From Mesorhizobium sophorae (GTDB taxonomy: Bacteria; Pseudomonadota; Alphaproteobacteria; Rhizobiales; Rhizobiaceae), in the NCBI RefSeq assembly GCF_002270415.1, contig NZ_NNRI01000013.1:609614-673613 (forward strand): a stretch of DNA of 64,000 nt. Direction: 5' to 3'. The notes below the pieces were generated by a model. The model was not told the DNA's origin. It searched no databases and worked only from the letters and a program-made list of their open reading frames with translations. A program made the position numbers and the translations under genes. Shown piece after piece: positions 25,321 through 33,768 of this stretch. Numbering within the stretch: position 1 is the stretch's first letter; each line of letters opens with the position of its first letter.

Positions 25321-26766
25321 ATGTTCGGGCTGATTGCATATCGGGTCATGGGACGGTTGCGCGTGTTGCGCACCGTGGCTGTGGCGGCTTCACTGGCTGC
25401 CGCAGGGACGCTGGCCTTCGGCGCCTCGGCAAGGGCCGACAACGACATCGTCTATGTGTCGACGACCAAGAATGCGTCGATCAAGGTGGCCAAGGGCAAG
25501 CCGAAGACGATCATGACCAGCGCCGCCTTCTACCAGATCGTCATCGGCGATCCGGAGATCGCCAACGTCAATCCGCTGACCGACAAATCCTTCTACGTGC
25601 TCGGCAACAACCTCGGCACCACCGGCATCGCGCTGTTCGATGAGAAGAAGCAGCTTGTCGGCACCGTCGACATCGAGGTGACGCTCGACACCGACCAACT
25701 GGCCAGCACCATCCGCGCCAGCGTGCCGGACGCCAGGATCAAGGTCGGCTCGGCCAATGGCCGTGTCGTGCTGTCGGGCGAGGCCGATGACGCGGTCGCC
25801 GCAGAAAAGGCAAACAAGATCGCGACGCGTTTTTCCGGCGCCGAGGAGGTGATCAACTCGGTCAACATCTCGTCGTCGCAGCAAGTCCAGCTCAACGTCC
25901 GCTTTGTCGAGATCAACCGCCAGGCGGGTCAGGATCTCGGCGCCAAATACAGCGCCAATTTCGCCTACGGCCTCGGTGGGCGCGACGTCACCATCGATCC
26001 GGGTGCCCTGCCGGGGGCCGGGACCGGCGAGATCATCGGCCGGTTGCTGTCGAACGGTGTGTCGATCGATATCGCCATCAAGGCGCTGGAAGAGCGCGGC
26101 CTGGCCCGTCGGTTGGCCGAACCGAACCTGATCGCCCGTTCCGGCCAAACGGCAAGCTTTCTCGCCGGCGGCGAATTTCCGATCCCGGTTTCCGAGGACA
26201 ACGGCCAGATCTCGGTCAGCTACAAGAAATATGGCGTCAGCCTGGACTTCACGCCGACGGTGCTGAAGGACGGGTTGGTCAGCCTGGACATCGCGCCGGA
26301 AGTCTCTTCGATCGACGCGTCGGCCTCCTACAATATCGGCAGCATATCGGTGCCCGGCTTCATCGTGCGCCGCGCCAGGACGTCGGTCGACCTGAAGAAT
26401 GGCCAGAGTTTCATGATCGCCGGATTGCTGCAGTCGCAAAACGACATCATCACGTCGCGCATTCCCGGCCTTGGCAAAATGCCGGTGCTTGGGGCGCTGT
26501 TTTCGTCGAAATCCTATCAGCGGCGCGAGACCGACCTGGTCATGATCGTGACCCCCTATCTGGTCAAGCCGGTCGATCCGTCGAAGAAACTCATCGTGCC
26601 GACCGATGGTACGCAGGCGGCCAGCAACGCCGACTATTTTCTCAACAACACCGACGAAGTGAAGACCTCCGACACCAATCGCGCGTTGGCAATGGCCGGC
26701 GGCACAGTCGCGCAACCGGCTGCCGTAACCACGGTCGGGCATTTTCTCGACCTGCCGAAGGACTGA
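25321..26766 (+). CDS. cpaC: Tad/Flp pilus secretin CpaC
   Basis: 481 residues from ATG 25321, 32 bases after cpaB. Signal peptide (about residues 1-36, ending SARA), a pilus/secretin N-domain (ASIKVAKGKPKTI to about 115), a BON domain (about 115-185) and the secretin C-domain (about 235-420) with LAEPNLIARSGQTASFLAGGEFPIPV and DLVMIVTPYLVKPV. It forms the outer-membrane ring through which the Flp pilus leaves the cell. Confidence 0.95.
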   Translation: MFGLIAYRVMGRLRVLRTVAVAASLAAAGTLAFGASARADNDIVYVSTTKNASIKVAKGKPKTIMTSAAFYQIVIGDPEIANVNPLTDKSFYVLGNNLGTTGIALFDEKKQLVGTVDIEVTLDTDQLASTIRASVPDARIKVGSANGRVVLSGEADDAVAAEKANKIATRFSGAEEVINSVNISSSQQVQLNVRFVEINRQAGQDLGAKYSANFAYGLGGRDVTIDPGALPGAGTGEIIGRLLSNGVSIDIAIKALEERGLARRLAEPNLIARSGQTASFLAGGEFPIPVSEDNGQISVSYKKYGVSLDFTPTVLKDGLVSLDIAPEVSSIDASASYNIGSISVPGFIVRRARTSVDLKNGQSFMIAGLLQSQNDIITSRIPGLGKMPVLGALFSSKSYQRRETDLVMIVTPYLVKPVDPSKKLIVPTDGTQAASNADYFLNNTDEVKTSDTNRALAMAGGTVAQPAAVTTVGHFLDLPKD

Positions 26767-26770
26767 AACC

Positions 26771-27040
26771 ATGCGTCTGGCCTTGAGATCGAGCATTGCC
26801 TTGCTGCTGGCCGGCTTCGCCGCCGGCTGCACTAGCGACGACTATGTGCGCACCGAAGGGGTGACGCCGGCCGCTGGCAATGCACAAGCCGCCGACACCG
26901 TCATGCAGATGGTCGATCCCTGGAAATACGGTGTCCAGAACACAAAACTTCTCGTTCCAGCCCAGCGCGGCGACGTGGTGGCCATCACTCCCGATCAGGC
27001 GGCCGAGGCGAAGGCGTCGCAATCCACGACAGGCAACTGA
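26771..27040 (+). CDS. Short lipoprotein in the position of CpaD
   Basis: 89 residues with a lipoprotein signal ending LLLAGFAAGC (lipidated C20). The mature part contains TEGVTPAAGNAQAADTVMQMVDPW. In other tad clusters this position, between the secretin and cpaE, is held by CpaD, a lipoprotein of over 200 residues, but the present gene is complete and short. It starts 4 bases after the cpaC stop and ends 32 bases before cpaE. It is probably a small pilus-assembly lipoprotein of Phyllobacteriaceae; homology to CpaD itself cannot be seen. Confidence 0.7.
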   Translation: MRLALRSSIALLLAGFAAGCTSDDYVRTEGVTPAAGNAQAADTVMQMVDPWKYGVQNTKLLVPAQRGDVVAITPDQAAEAKASQSTTGN

Positions 27041-27072
27041 TCCAACAGGCGGCGACCGGACAGGCTGAGAGA

Positions 27073-28287
27073 ATGGCAAACGGCATCAAGACCAGGAAGA
27101 TCCTGCTCGTATCGACCGACAGGACCTTTGTGCAGGACACGCGGACCGCATTCGCCGCCTCCGAGGTCATCCAGCTGTCGACAGTGGAGAAGAATGTCAC
27201 GGAGTTGCGCGGCGAGATCCAGGAGGCCGATTTCGGCGCCATCATCGTCGACATGGATGCGGCAAGGCTGGAGGAGGTCGAGTCGCTGCAGCGCATCATG
27301 CGCCGGCTGGAGGACAAGGTGCCGGTCGTCGTCGTTACCCAGGAGTTCAATGCCGCCGCGGTGCGCATCCTGGTACAGCTCAAGGTCGCGGATTTCCTGG
27401 TCAAGCCGATCACCACCGCCGACCTGGTGCGCTCCGTGGTGCGGGCTCTGCAAGGGCCCGGTCGCGAGGAAAACACCGAGTCGCAGATCTACACCTTCAT
27501 GCCGGCTGCGGGCGGCGTCGGCACCACGACGCTGGCACTTCAGACCGCCTTCCAGCTGCATCACTCGGTGACGCGCGGCGCGTCGACTTGCGTGGTCGAC
27601 CTCAATTTCCAGCAGGGCGCCTGTGCCGAATATCTCGACCTCGAACCGCGTTTCGACATCACCGAAATCGAGAACCAGCCCGAACGCCTCGACCGGCAAC
27701 TGCTCGACGTGATGCTGTCGAAGCATGCCAGCGGGCTTTGCGTGCTGGCGGCGCCGACGCATCCGGCGGAAATGCGCTCGTTCAAGACCGATGTCGTGGT
27801 GCGCATGCTGGACCTCGTTTCGGCCTATTTCGACAATGTCGTCATCGACATGCCGCGCACCTGGTTTCCGTGGACGGAGACCGTGCTGCTCGGTTCCAAC
27901 AAACTCTACATCGTCGCTGAAATGACGGTACCGTGCCTGCGCCACACGCAGCGTCTGATCCAGGCGGTCTACGAGACCGCCGGCAAGGAAGTGAAGCCGA
28001 ACGTCATCGTCAACCGTTTCGAGCAAAAGATGTTCGACAACGGCATCAAGCAGGCGGACGTACAGCAAATCCTCGGCGAACATTTCGTCGGCGGCATTGC
28101 CAACAACTACCGGCTGGTGCGCGAGGCGGTCGATCGCGGCGTGCCGCTGCACGAGATCGACCCGAACGCCAATGTCGTCAACGATCTGAAGAAGATCATC
28201 CTGCCGGAGGAAGCAGTCCAACCCCGGGCGAAATCGCGCTCGCTGTTTGGCATGGGCCGGGGATTGCTGAAGAGGAAGGCCGGATGA
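27073..28287 (+). CDS. cpaE: Pilus assembly ATPase-like protein CpaE (TadZ)
   Basis: 404 residues. An N-terminal receiver-like domain (about 1-125) keeps an acidic strand (FGAIIVDMD) and FLVKPI, the two hallmark positions of a receiver, and is followed by a ParA/MinD-type ATPase domain with a deviant Walker A, AAGGVGTTTLA (145-155). CpaE/TadZ places the Tad machine at the cell pole. The final codons overlap the cpaF start as ATGA. Confidence 0.93.
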   Translation: MANGIKTRKILLVSTDRTFVQDTRTAFAASEVIQLSTVEKNVTELRGEIQEADFGAIIVDMDAARLEEVESLQRIMRRLEDKVPVVVVTQEFNAAAVRILVQLKVADFLVKPITTADLVRSVVRALQGPGREENTESQIYTFMPAAGGVGTTTLALQTAFQLHHSVTRGASTCVVDLNFQQGACAEYLDLEPRFDITEIENQPERLDRQLLDVMLSKHASGLCVLAAPTHPAEMRSFKTDVVVRMLDLVSAYFDNVVIDMPRTWFPWTETVLLGSNKLYIVAEMTVPCLRHTQRLIQAVYETAGKEVKPNVIVNRFEQKMFDNGIKQADVQQILGEHFVGGIANNYRLVREAVDRGVPLHEIDPNANVVNDLKKIILPEEAVQPRAKSRSLFGMGRGLLKRKAG

Positions 28288-29705
28288 CCAGCCGCTTTTC
28301 CACCCTGCAGAACCGCGATGCGCGTCCGCAGCGCGCTGCCGAGCCGATGCCGGTCGCGCATCATGCCGTCGTCATTCCGACGAACCGAAAGGCTTTGACG
28401 GCAAAGCCGGAAGCCGCACCGGCAAAGAATGCCAACAAGGTGCTCGATGCGCGCGTGCGTATCCACCGGCTGCTGCTCGAGGAGATCAACCTTGTCGCGC
28501 TGGAGCGTTTGCCCAAGGATGAGATGCGCCGGCAAGTATTTGATTTCGTGTCGGAAAAGACCAAGCAAGAGCGGATGGCGATCAACACCGTCGAGCTTGA
28601 CGCGCTGGTCGACGACATCGTCGACGAGATGGTCGGCCTTGGTCCGCTGGAGCCGTTGCTCAAGGATCCCGACATCAACGACATCCTGATCAACGGCCAC
28701 CAGAACTGCTTTGTCGAAAAGAAGGGCAAGCTGCAGCCGGTCCATATTCCGTTCAAGGACGAGGCGCATCTGCTGCGCATCGTCAACAAGATCGTTGCCG
28801 CGGTCGGCCGCCGCGTCGACGAATCACAGCCGATGGTCGACGCACGCATGCTGGACGGCTCGCGTTTCAATGCGGCCATCCGCCCGGTTGCGGTCGACGG
28901 GCCGCTGGTGTCGATCCGCAAATTCTCCAAGAACAAGCTCGGCCTGCACAAGCTGGTCGAATTCGGCGCCATCACCCAGAACATGGCCGAAGTGCTGGCG
29001 GCGGCCGTGCATGCCCGCAAGACGACAATCATTTCGGGCGGCACCGGCACCGGCAAGACGACCATGCTCAACGCGCTGTCGGCATTCATCCCGGAAGATG
29101 AGCGTTTGATCACCATCGAGGACGCGGCTGAGCTCCAGCTGCAGCAGCCGCATGTCGCGCGCATGGAGACGCGTCCCGCCAACATCGAAGGCCATGGCGA
29201 ACTAAAGCAGCGCGATCTGGTTAAGAACGCGCTGCGCATGCGCCCCGACCGCGTCATCCTCGGCGAATGCCGCGGCGAGGAGGCCTTCGACATGCTGCAG
29301 GCGATGAACACCGGCCACGAAGGATCGATGGCGACCATCCATGCCAACACGCCCCGCGACGCCATTTCGCGCCTGGAGCAGATGCTTGGCATGACCGGCA
29401 TGCCGATGACGGTGCAGTCCATCCGCAGCCAGATCGCCAGCGCGCTCGACCTTATCGTGCAGCTGACGCGCCTGTCCGACGGCAAGCGCAAGGTGACCAG
29501 CGTCGCCGAGGTGACCGGCATGGAAGGCGACGTCATCCAGATGCAGGAGATCTTCCGCTTCGTGCGCACCGGCATGGACGCCGACGGCAAGATCCTCGGC
29601 CACTACGAGGCGACCGGCATCCGGCCGCGTTTCCTCGAGGATTTGCGCGCCATGGGCATCGAGTTCCCCGGGCGATACTTCGAACCCGGCCGGCCGCAGG
29701 AGTAG
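28284..29705 (+). CDS. cpaF: Tad pilus secretion ATPase CpaF (TadA)
   Basis: 473 residues from ATG 28284, overlapping the cpaE stop (ATGA). A type II/IV secretion ATPase: Walker A GGTGTGKTT (252-260), Asp box ITIEDAAELQL, Walker B RVILGECRGEE (323-333), His box MATIHANTPRDA. The N-terminal 50 residues are polar and poorly conserved. It powers polymerisation of the Flp pilus. Confidence 0.96.
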   Translation: MTSRFSTLQNRDARPQRAAEPMPVAHHAVVIPTNRKALTAKPEAAPAKNANKVLDARVRIHRLLLEEINLVALERLPKDEMRRQVFDFVSEKTKQERMAINTVELDALVDDIVDEMVGLGPLEPLLKDPDINDILINGHQNCFVEKKGKLQPVHIPFKDEAHLLRIVNKIVAAVGRRVDESQPMVDARMLDGSRFNAAIRPVAVDGPLVSIRKFSKNKLGLHKLVEFGAITQNMAEVLAAAVHARKTTIISGGTGTGKTTMLNALSAFIPEDERLITIEDAAELQLQQPHVARMETRPANIEGHGELKQRDLVKNALRMRPDRVILGECRGEEAFDMLQAMNTGHEGSMATIHANTPRDAISRLEQMLGMTGMPMTVQSIRSQIASALDLIVQLTRLSDGKRKVTSVAEVTGMEGDVIQMQEIFRFVRTGMDADGKILGHYEATGIRPRFLEDLRAMGIEFPGRYFEPGRPQE

Positions 29706-29709
29706 TCAG

Positions 29710-30675
29710 GTGTTCGACGGGCTCAGCGCGATCTATGTCGTCTATGCCGCAGCGGCACTTACCGGCATCCTGATCGCCGAGGCCTGCTACCTGCTCTATG
29801 CCGGCCGCAGTGACAAGCGCACCGCTATCAACCGGCGCATGAAACTGCAGGAAAACACGATCAGCCAGGAGCAGGTGCTTGTGCAACTGCGCAAGGAGCG
29901 CGGCCTTGACGCGGGTACGTCGCTGTTCTCGCCGGAACGGTTCCGCGCCTTGCGAACCCAGTCTGGCATGGTCATGCCGCTGCCGAAATTCCTGATGACC
30001 ACCTGCGGCGCGGCATTCGCCGCGGCTCTGGCCGCCATGTGGTACGGCTTGCCGCCGCTGCTCGGGCTCGTCCTGTTTGTCATGCTTGTGCCGATCCTGC
30101 CGGTGATGACGCTGCGCTTCAAACGCGGCCGCCGGCTGAAGCGGTTCGGCACGCAACTGCCGGAGGCACTGGAACTGATCACGCGCGGCCTGAAGGCCGG
30201 CCATCCGGTGCCGGTGGCGGTCGCTATGGTGGCGCGCGAGATGCCCGACCCGATCGGCAGTGAATTCGGCGTCATCGCCGACGAGGTGACCTATGGATCG
30301 GACCTGGTTTCGGCCTTGAATTCGCTGTTCGACCGGGTCGGCCATGAGGACCTGCCGCTGTTCGTCACCGCCGTCTCGATCCAGAGCAGTTCGGGCGGCA
30401 ATCTGCGCGAGATCCTCGACGGCCTGGCGTTGACGATCCGCGAGCGTGGCAAGCTGCGCCGCAAGGTGCGGGCCATTTCGACCGAAGGCCGCATGTCGGC
30501 CTACATTCTGACGGCGATACCAGCACTGCTGTTTGCCGCCATCATGACGCTGATGCCAGCCTTCTACCGCAACGTCTGGGGTGAGCCGCTGACCTGGTAC
30601 CTGATTGGCGGCTCTGTCGCCTGGCTAATGCTGGGCAATCTGATGATGTTCAAGATGTCGAATTTCAGGTTCTGA
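29710..30675 (+). CDS. tadB: Tad inner-membrane platform protein TadB
   Basis: 321 residues starting at GTG 29710, 4 bases after cpaF. Membrane helices near residues 8-26 and 95-135, a T2SSF domain (about 155-285) with LPEALELITRGLKAGHPVP, and C-terminal helices (about 270-315). With TadC it forms the inner-membrane platform on which CpaF acts. Confidence 0.93.
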   Translation: MFDGLSAIYVVYAAAALTGILIAEACYLLYAGRSDKRTAINRRMKLQENTISQEQVLVQLRKERGLDAGTSLFSPERFRALRTQSGMVMPLPKFLMTTCGAAFAAALAAMWYGLPPLLGLVLFVMLVPILPVMTLRFKRGRRLKRFGTQLPEALELITRGLKAGHPVPVAVAMVAREMPDPIGSEFGVIADEVTYGSDLVSALNSLFDRVGHEDLPLFVTAVSIQSSSGGNLREILDGLALTIRERGKLRRKVRAISTEGRMSAYILTAIPALLFAAIMTLMPAFYRNVWGEPLTWYLIGGSVAWLMLGNLMMFKMSNFRF

Positions 30676-30676
30676 C

Positions 30677-31642
30677 ATGCAAGCCTTCATCGAATTCCTC
30701 GCCTCGCTTGCGCCGACCTCGTTGATGCCCGTAGCCATCCTGTTGCTGGCCGTGGGCGCCGTCGCGGTGGCCTGGCCGATGGTGGCGGCGAAGGGCGACC
30801 GCAACGACGTCATGCGCCGGCTCAAGGTGGATCACGGTGCGGTGGCCGCGAAGCCCGAGCCGGTGCCGAAGAAGAATACCAGCATCGTGCGCGAGAAGGC
30901 GGTGAAGAGGGCGCAGGAATTCTATGCCAAGAGCGATCCGGAAAATGTCGCCCGGCTGCGCATGACGCTCATCCAGGCGGGCTACATGGAGCCGCGCGCC
31001 GTCGGAATGTTTTTCCTCGTCCGGTTCATTGCGATGATCGGCACGGCCATCGGTGTCTTTGTGCTCAACCAATGGATGGCCAGTCCAGACGCGACGATGG
31101 CCAGCCGGTGGACGTTCGTCATCCTGTCGGGAGCGGCCGGCTACTTCCTGCCTGGGCTGGTGCTGAGCCAGAAGGTGCGGGAAAAGCGGCGCGAATACCG
31201 CAACGGCTTTCCCGATTTCATGGACCTGATGATCGTTTGCTCGGATGCCGGCATGAGCATGGAGGCCGGCATCGAGCGCGTTTCGAAGGAACTCGCCAAG
31301 ACCTATCCCGCGCTCAGCCAGAACCTGCAGCTTGTGTCGCTGGAGCTGAGGGCAGGGCGCAGCCTCGACGATGCGCTGAAGGCGCTTGCCGACCGCCTCA
31401 GCCTGGACGAGGTGCGTTCCTTCGCCACGCTTCTACAGCAGTCGAAGGAACTCGGCACCAGCCTGTCGGGCGCGCTGCGCGTCTTTTCCGATGAAATGCG
31501 CCACAAGCGCATGTCGCTGGCCGAGGAAAAGGCGCACGCCCTGCCGGCCAAGATGTCGGTGCCGGTAACGGTGTGCATCCTGCCGGTGGTGCTGATGATC
31601 GCCATCATCCCGATCATCGTCAAAATGATGACGGAGCGCTAG
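30677..31642 (+). CDS. tadC: Tad inner-membrane platform protein TadC
   Basis: 321 residues, starting one base after the tadB stop. Helices near residues 12-35, 108-130 and 147-165, a T2SSF domain (about 180-300) with FPDFMDLMIVCSDAGMSMEAG, and a C-terminal helix. It is the partner of TadB. A 200-base gap separates it from tadD, so tadD may have its own promoter. Confidence 0.93.
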   Translation: MQAFIEFLASLAPTSLMPVAILLLAVGAVAVAWPMVAAKGDRNDVMRRLKVDHGAVAAKPEPVPKKNTSIVREKAVKRAQEFYAKSDPENVARLRMTLIQAGYMEPRAVGMFFLVRFIAMIGTAIGVFVLNQWMASPDATMASRWTFVILSGAAGYFLPGLVLSQKVREKRREYRNGFPDFMDLMIVCSDAGMSMEAGIERVSKELAKTYPALSQNLQLVSLELRAGRSLDDALKALADRLSLDEVRSFATLLQQSKELGTSLSGALRVFSDEMRHKRMSLAEEKAHALPAKMSVPVTVCILPVVLMIAIIPIIVKMMTER

Positions 31643-31842
31643 GAAGCGCGTCCCTCGAACGCCCAGTCCAAGCTGTGTCTTGCACGCGGCCCGGTCAAGA
31701 TCCTCTGGCCTGCACCGGGTGGTTAATGGCTGGTGTGCCCAAAGCTTAATTTTGAGCGTGTTTCGGCACCGAAGTTTAATCGCCTTTCCTGTAATGTGTT
31801 TCCTGAAGAACGACCCGGCAAATCGGGCGATGAGGCAGGGGC

Positions 31843-32313
31843 ATGCGTCACAGTAATTTCACGGCAATGGCTGCGGTGGCGGCCGTCTTAATGATGTCTG
31901 GTTGTACGACGAGTGGCGTCGACACCACCAAGACCACGGCCATCCAACCGGTGGCAAAGGACATCGATACTTCCGATCTGGCGCAAGGCAAGGCGCAGTT
32001 TCGCGACGCCAATTACGGCCTCGCCGAACAGCATTTCCGCAAGGCCGTCGAGTTGAAGGCCGACAATGCCGAAGCCTGGATGGGGCTCGCCGCTTCCTAT
32101 GACGAACTTGGCCGCTTCGACTTCGCCGACCGAGCCTACGACCAGCTTCTGAAAGTCGCCGGCCGCAAGCCGCAGATCGTCAACAACATGGGGTATTCGC
32201 AACTGTTGCGTGGCAATCGCAAGAAGGCCAAGGCGCTGCTGCTCGAAGCGAGGGCCGGCATGGCCGATCCGACGGTCGTCAACGCCAATCTCGCCCTCTT
32301 GAACAAGGGTTGA
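31843..32313 (+). CDS. tadD: TPR lipoprotein TadD
   Basis: 156 residues. Lipoprotein signal ending VLMMSGC (lipidated C21); the mature part has tetratricopeptide repeats (AQFRDANYGLAEQHFRKAVE, then AEAWMGLAASYDELGRFDFA and a third unit to the end). TadD-type proteins are thought to act as outer-membrane pilotins for the secretin. Same direction as the cpa/tad genes and the last of the cluster. Confidence 0.9.
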   Translation: MRHSNFTAMAAVAAVLMMSGCTTSGVDTTKTTAIQPVAKDIDTSDLAQGKAQFRDANYGLAEQHFRKAVELKADNAEAWMGLAASYDELGRFDFADRAYDQLLKVAGRKPQIVNNMGYSQLLRGNRKKAKALLLEARAGMADPTVVNANLALLNKG

Positions 32314-32394
32314 TCTGGTCGTCGCGTCCTGGAGCCGGATGATTTCAGGTCGAATCGACCTGACATCTGAATCCGCTTCTAAATCAAATGGATA

Positions 32395-32442
32395 GAGCAA
32401 GATGTTGTCCGAAAATCGCTCACACTTTTCGGCATCATGCTC
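32395..32442. repeat. Interspersed palindromic element, family B, copy 2
   Basis: Outer arms GAGCAAGATG (32395-32404) and CATCATGCTC (32433-32442), inner arms CCGAAAA and TTTTCGG around TCGCTCACAC. The preceding A/T-richer segment with TCTAAATCAAATGGATA also belongs to the form this repeat takes in rhizobia. It lies between tadD and the GGDEF gene, in a 279-base gap that holds nothing else I can name. Confidence 0.82.
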
Positions 32443-32592
32443 CAGGGTGCTGTTTCGGGACACAGGGCATGGACGCTTTGTAAACCCTATGCGCAGGTTG
32501 CGTCGGAAGACCGGCTGAAAACCCGTATCCGAGGGCTGCCGCTGACCTAGAATGCAGTGCAACCGCCGACTCTCGAGAGGCCCTCGCCCAAC

Positions 32593-33768
32593 ATGTTGGA
32601 CTTCAGTTCGCTCCTGCTCGCGGCCGCGCTGTCGGGCACATGCCTCAGCGCTACCATGTTTGCGATCTGGTTCACCGCGCCCAAGGCACGCTTTGTGCTG
32701 ACTGTGGCGTGCGGCATCCTGGTGCTCGTCGCGCATGTGATCCTGTTTTGGCGATACACCAAGGAACCCGATCCGGTGCTCTGCCAGATCGTGCTTGCGC
32801 TGCTCAGCCTGGGGTTCCTGATCCTTTGCCTGTCGGCCATGCAGTATCTCGGCGTGCCCAGCCACAGACGTGCCGTTGCACCGACGCTCGCCGCCATGAC
32901 TATTTGCGCGGCCGTGACCTCCATCGGCCTCGACGGTGTCGGCTTCATCATCACGTACGCGACGGTGACGGCGCTGCTCTCGGCGATCGGCGCCATGTTC
33001 TGGATCAACGGCAGCCATGATCGCCGGATCCTGCTGGTGGTTTCGTTTCTGAGCGGCACCTGTGCGGTGTCGTTCGCGCTCTGTGGCATGGTTTTGCTGG
33101 GCAGGGGGCAGTGGGCGCTCGCGATCGCGCCCGACAATTGGGCCGAACGGCTGAACTCCGTCGTGGCGGTGGCCTGCATGACCGGGCTCGGCGCCTTGAC
33201 GCTCTCCCTCCATCATCTCCAGGCGCAGATCGAACTGAAGGCCGAGACCATGACCGACCCGCTGACCGGGTTGATGAACCGCCGGGGATTGATGTCGCTC
33301 TATGGCGAGCGGAGTTTCGGTCCATTCATGTCCGTCGTCATGTTCGACCTCGACCACTTCAAGCGGACGAACGACGTCTACGGTCACCCGATCGGCGACC
33401 AGGTGCTGTGCCGCTTCGCCGCCGTCATCAAGAAATATGCCCGGACCGGCGTCGACGCCTTTCGCCTGGGCGGCGAGGAATTTGCCGTCGTTATGTCGCG
33501 GATGACGGAGGAAAGGGCCTACGACCTCGCCAGCAAGATCGGCGTTGCCTTCGGCACCGAAATCGTTGCCACCCCGCTCGGCCCGTTGCGCAGCACGGTC
33601 AGCGGCGGCATCGGCTTTGGCGAGGCCGATGGCCGCAGCCTCGACGAGGTGCTGGCCGAGGCGGACATAGCGCTCTATGCCGCCAAGCGCGCCGGGCGAA
33701 ATTGCGTCATCAGCCGCAAAGGAATGAGCAAGGCCGAACCGGGCAAGCCGGCCTTGCGCTCAGCGTAG
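32593..33768 (+). CDS. Membrane-bound diguanylate cyclase (GGDEF)
   Basis: 391 residues from ATG 32593. Six hydrophobic helices fill residues 1-210; a GGDEF domain follows (about 225-385) with FDLDHFKRTNDVYGHPIGD and the active-site GGEEF at 293-297. It should make cyclic di-GMP from two GTP. The inhibitory RxxD site, normally five residues before GGEEF, is not present in register (RTGVDAFRLGGEEF), so product feedback may be absent. The stop is directly followed by the stop of the convergent gcvP, with no bases between. Confidence 0.93.
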   Translation: MLDFSSLLLAAALSGTCLSATMFAIWFTAPKARFVLTVACGILVLVAHVILFWRYTKEPDPVLCQIVLALLSLGFLILCLSAMQYLGVPSHRRAVAPTLAAMTICAAVTSIGLDGVGFIITYATVTALLSAIGAMFWINGSHDRRILLVVSFLSGTCAVSFALCGMVLLGRGQWALAIAPDNWAERLNSVVAVACMTGLGALTLSLHHLQAQIELKAETMTDPLTGLMNRRGLMSLYGERSFGPFMSVVMFDLDHFKRTNDVYGHPIGDQVLCRFAAVIKKYARTGVDAFRLGGEEFAVVMSRMTEERAYDLASKIGVAFGTEIVATPLGPLRSTVSGGIGFGEADGRSLDEVLAEADIALYAAKRAGRNCVISRKGMSKAEPGKPALRSA

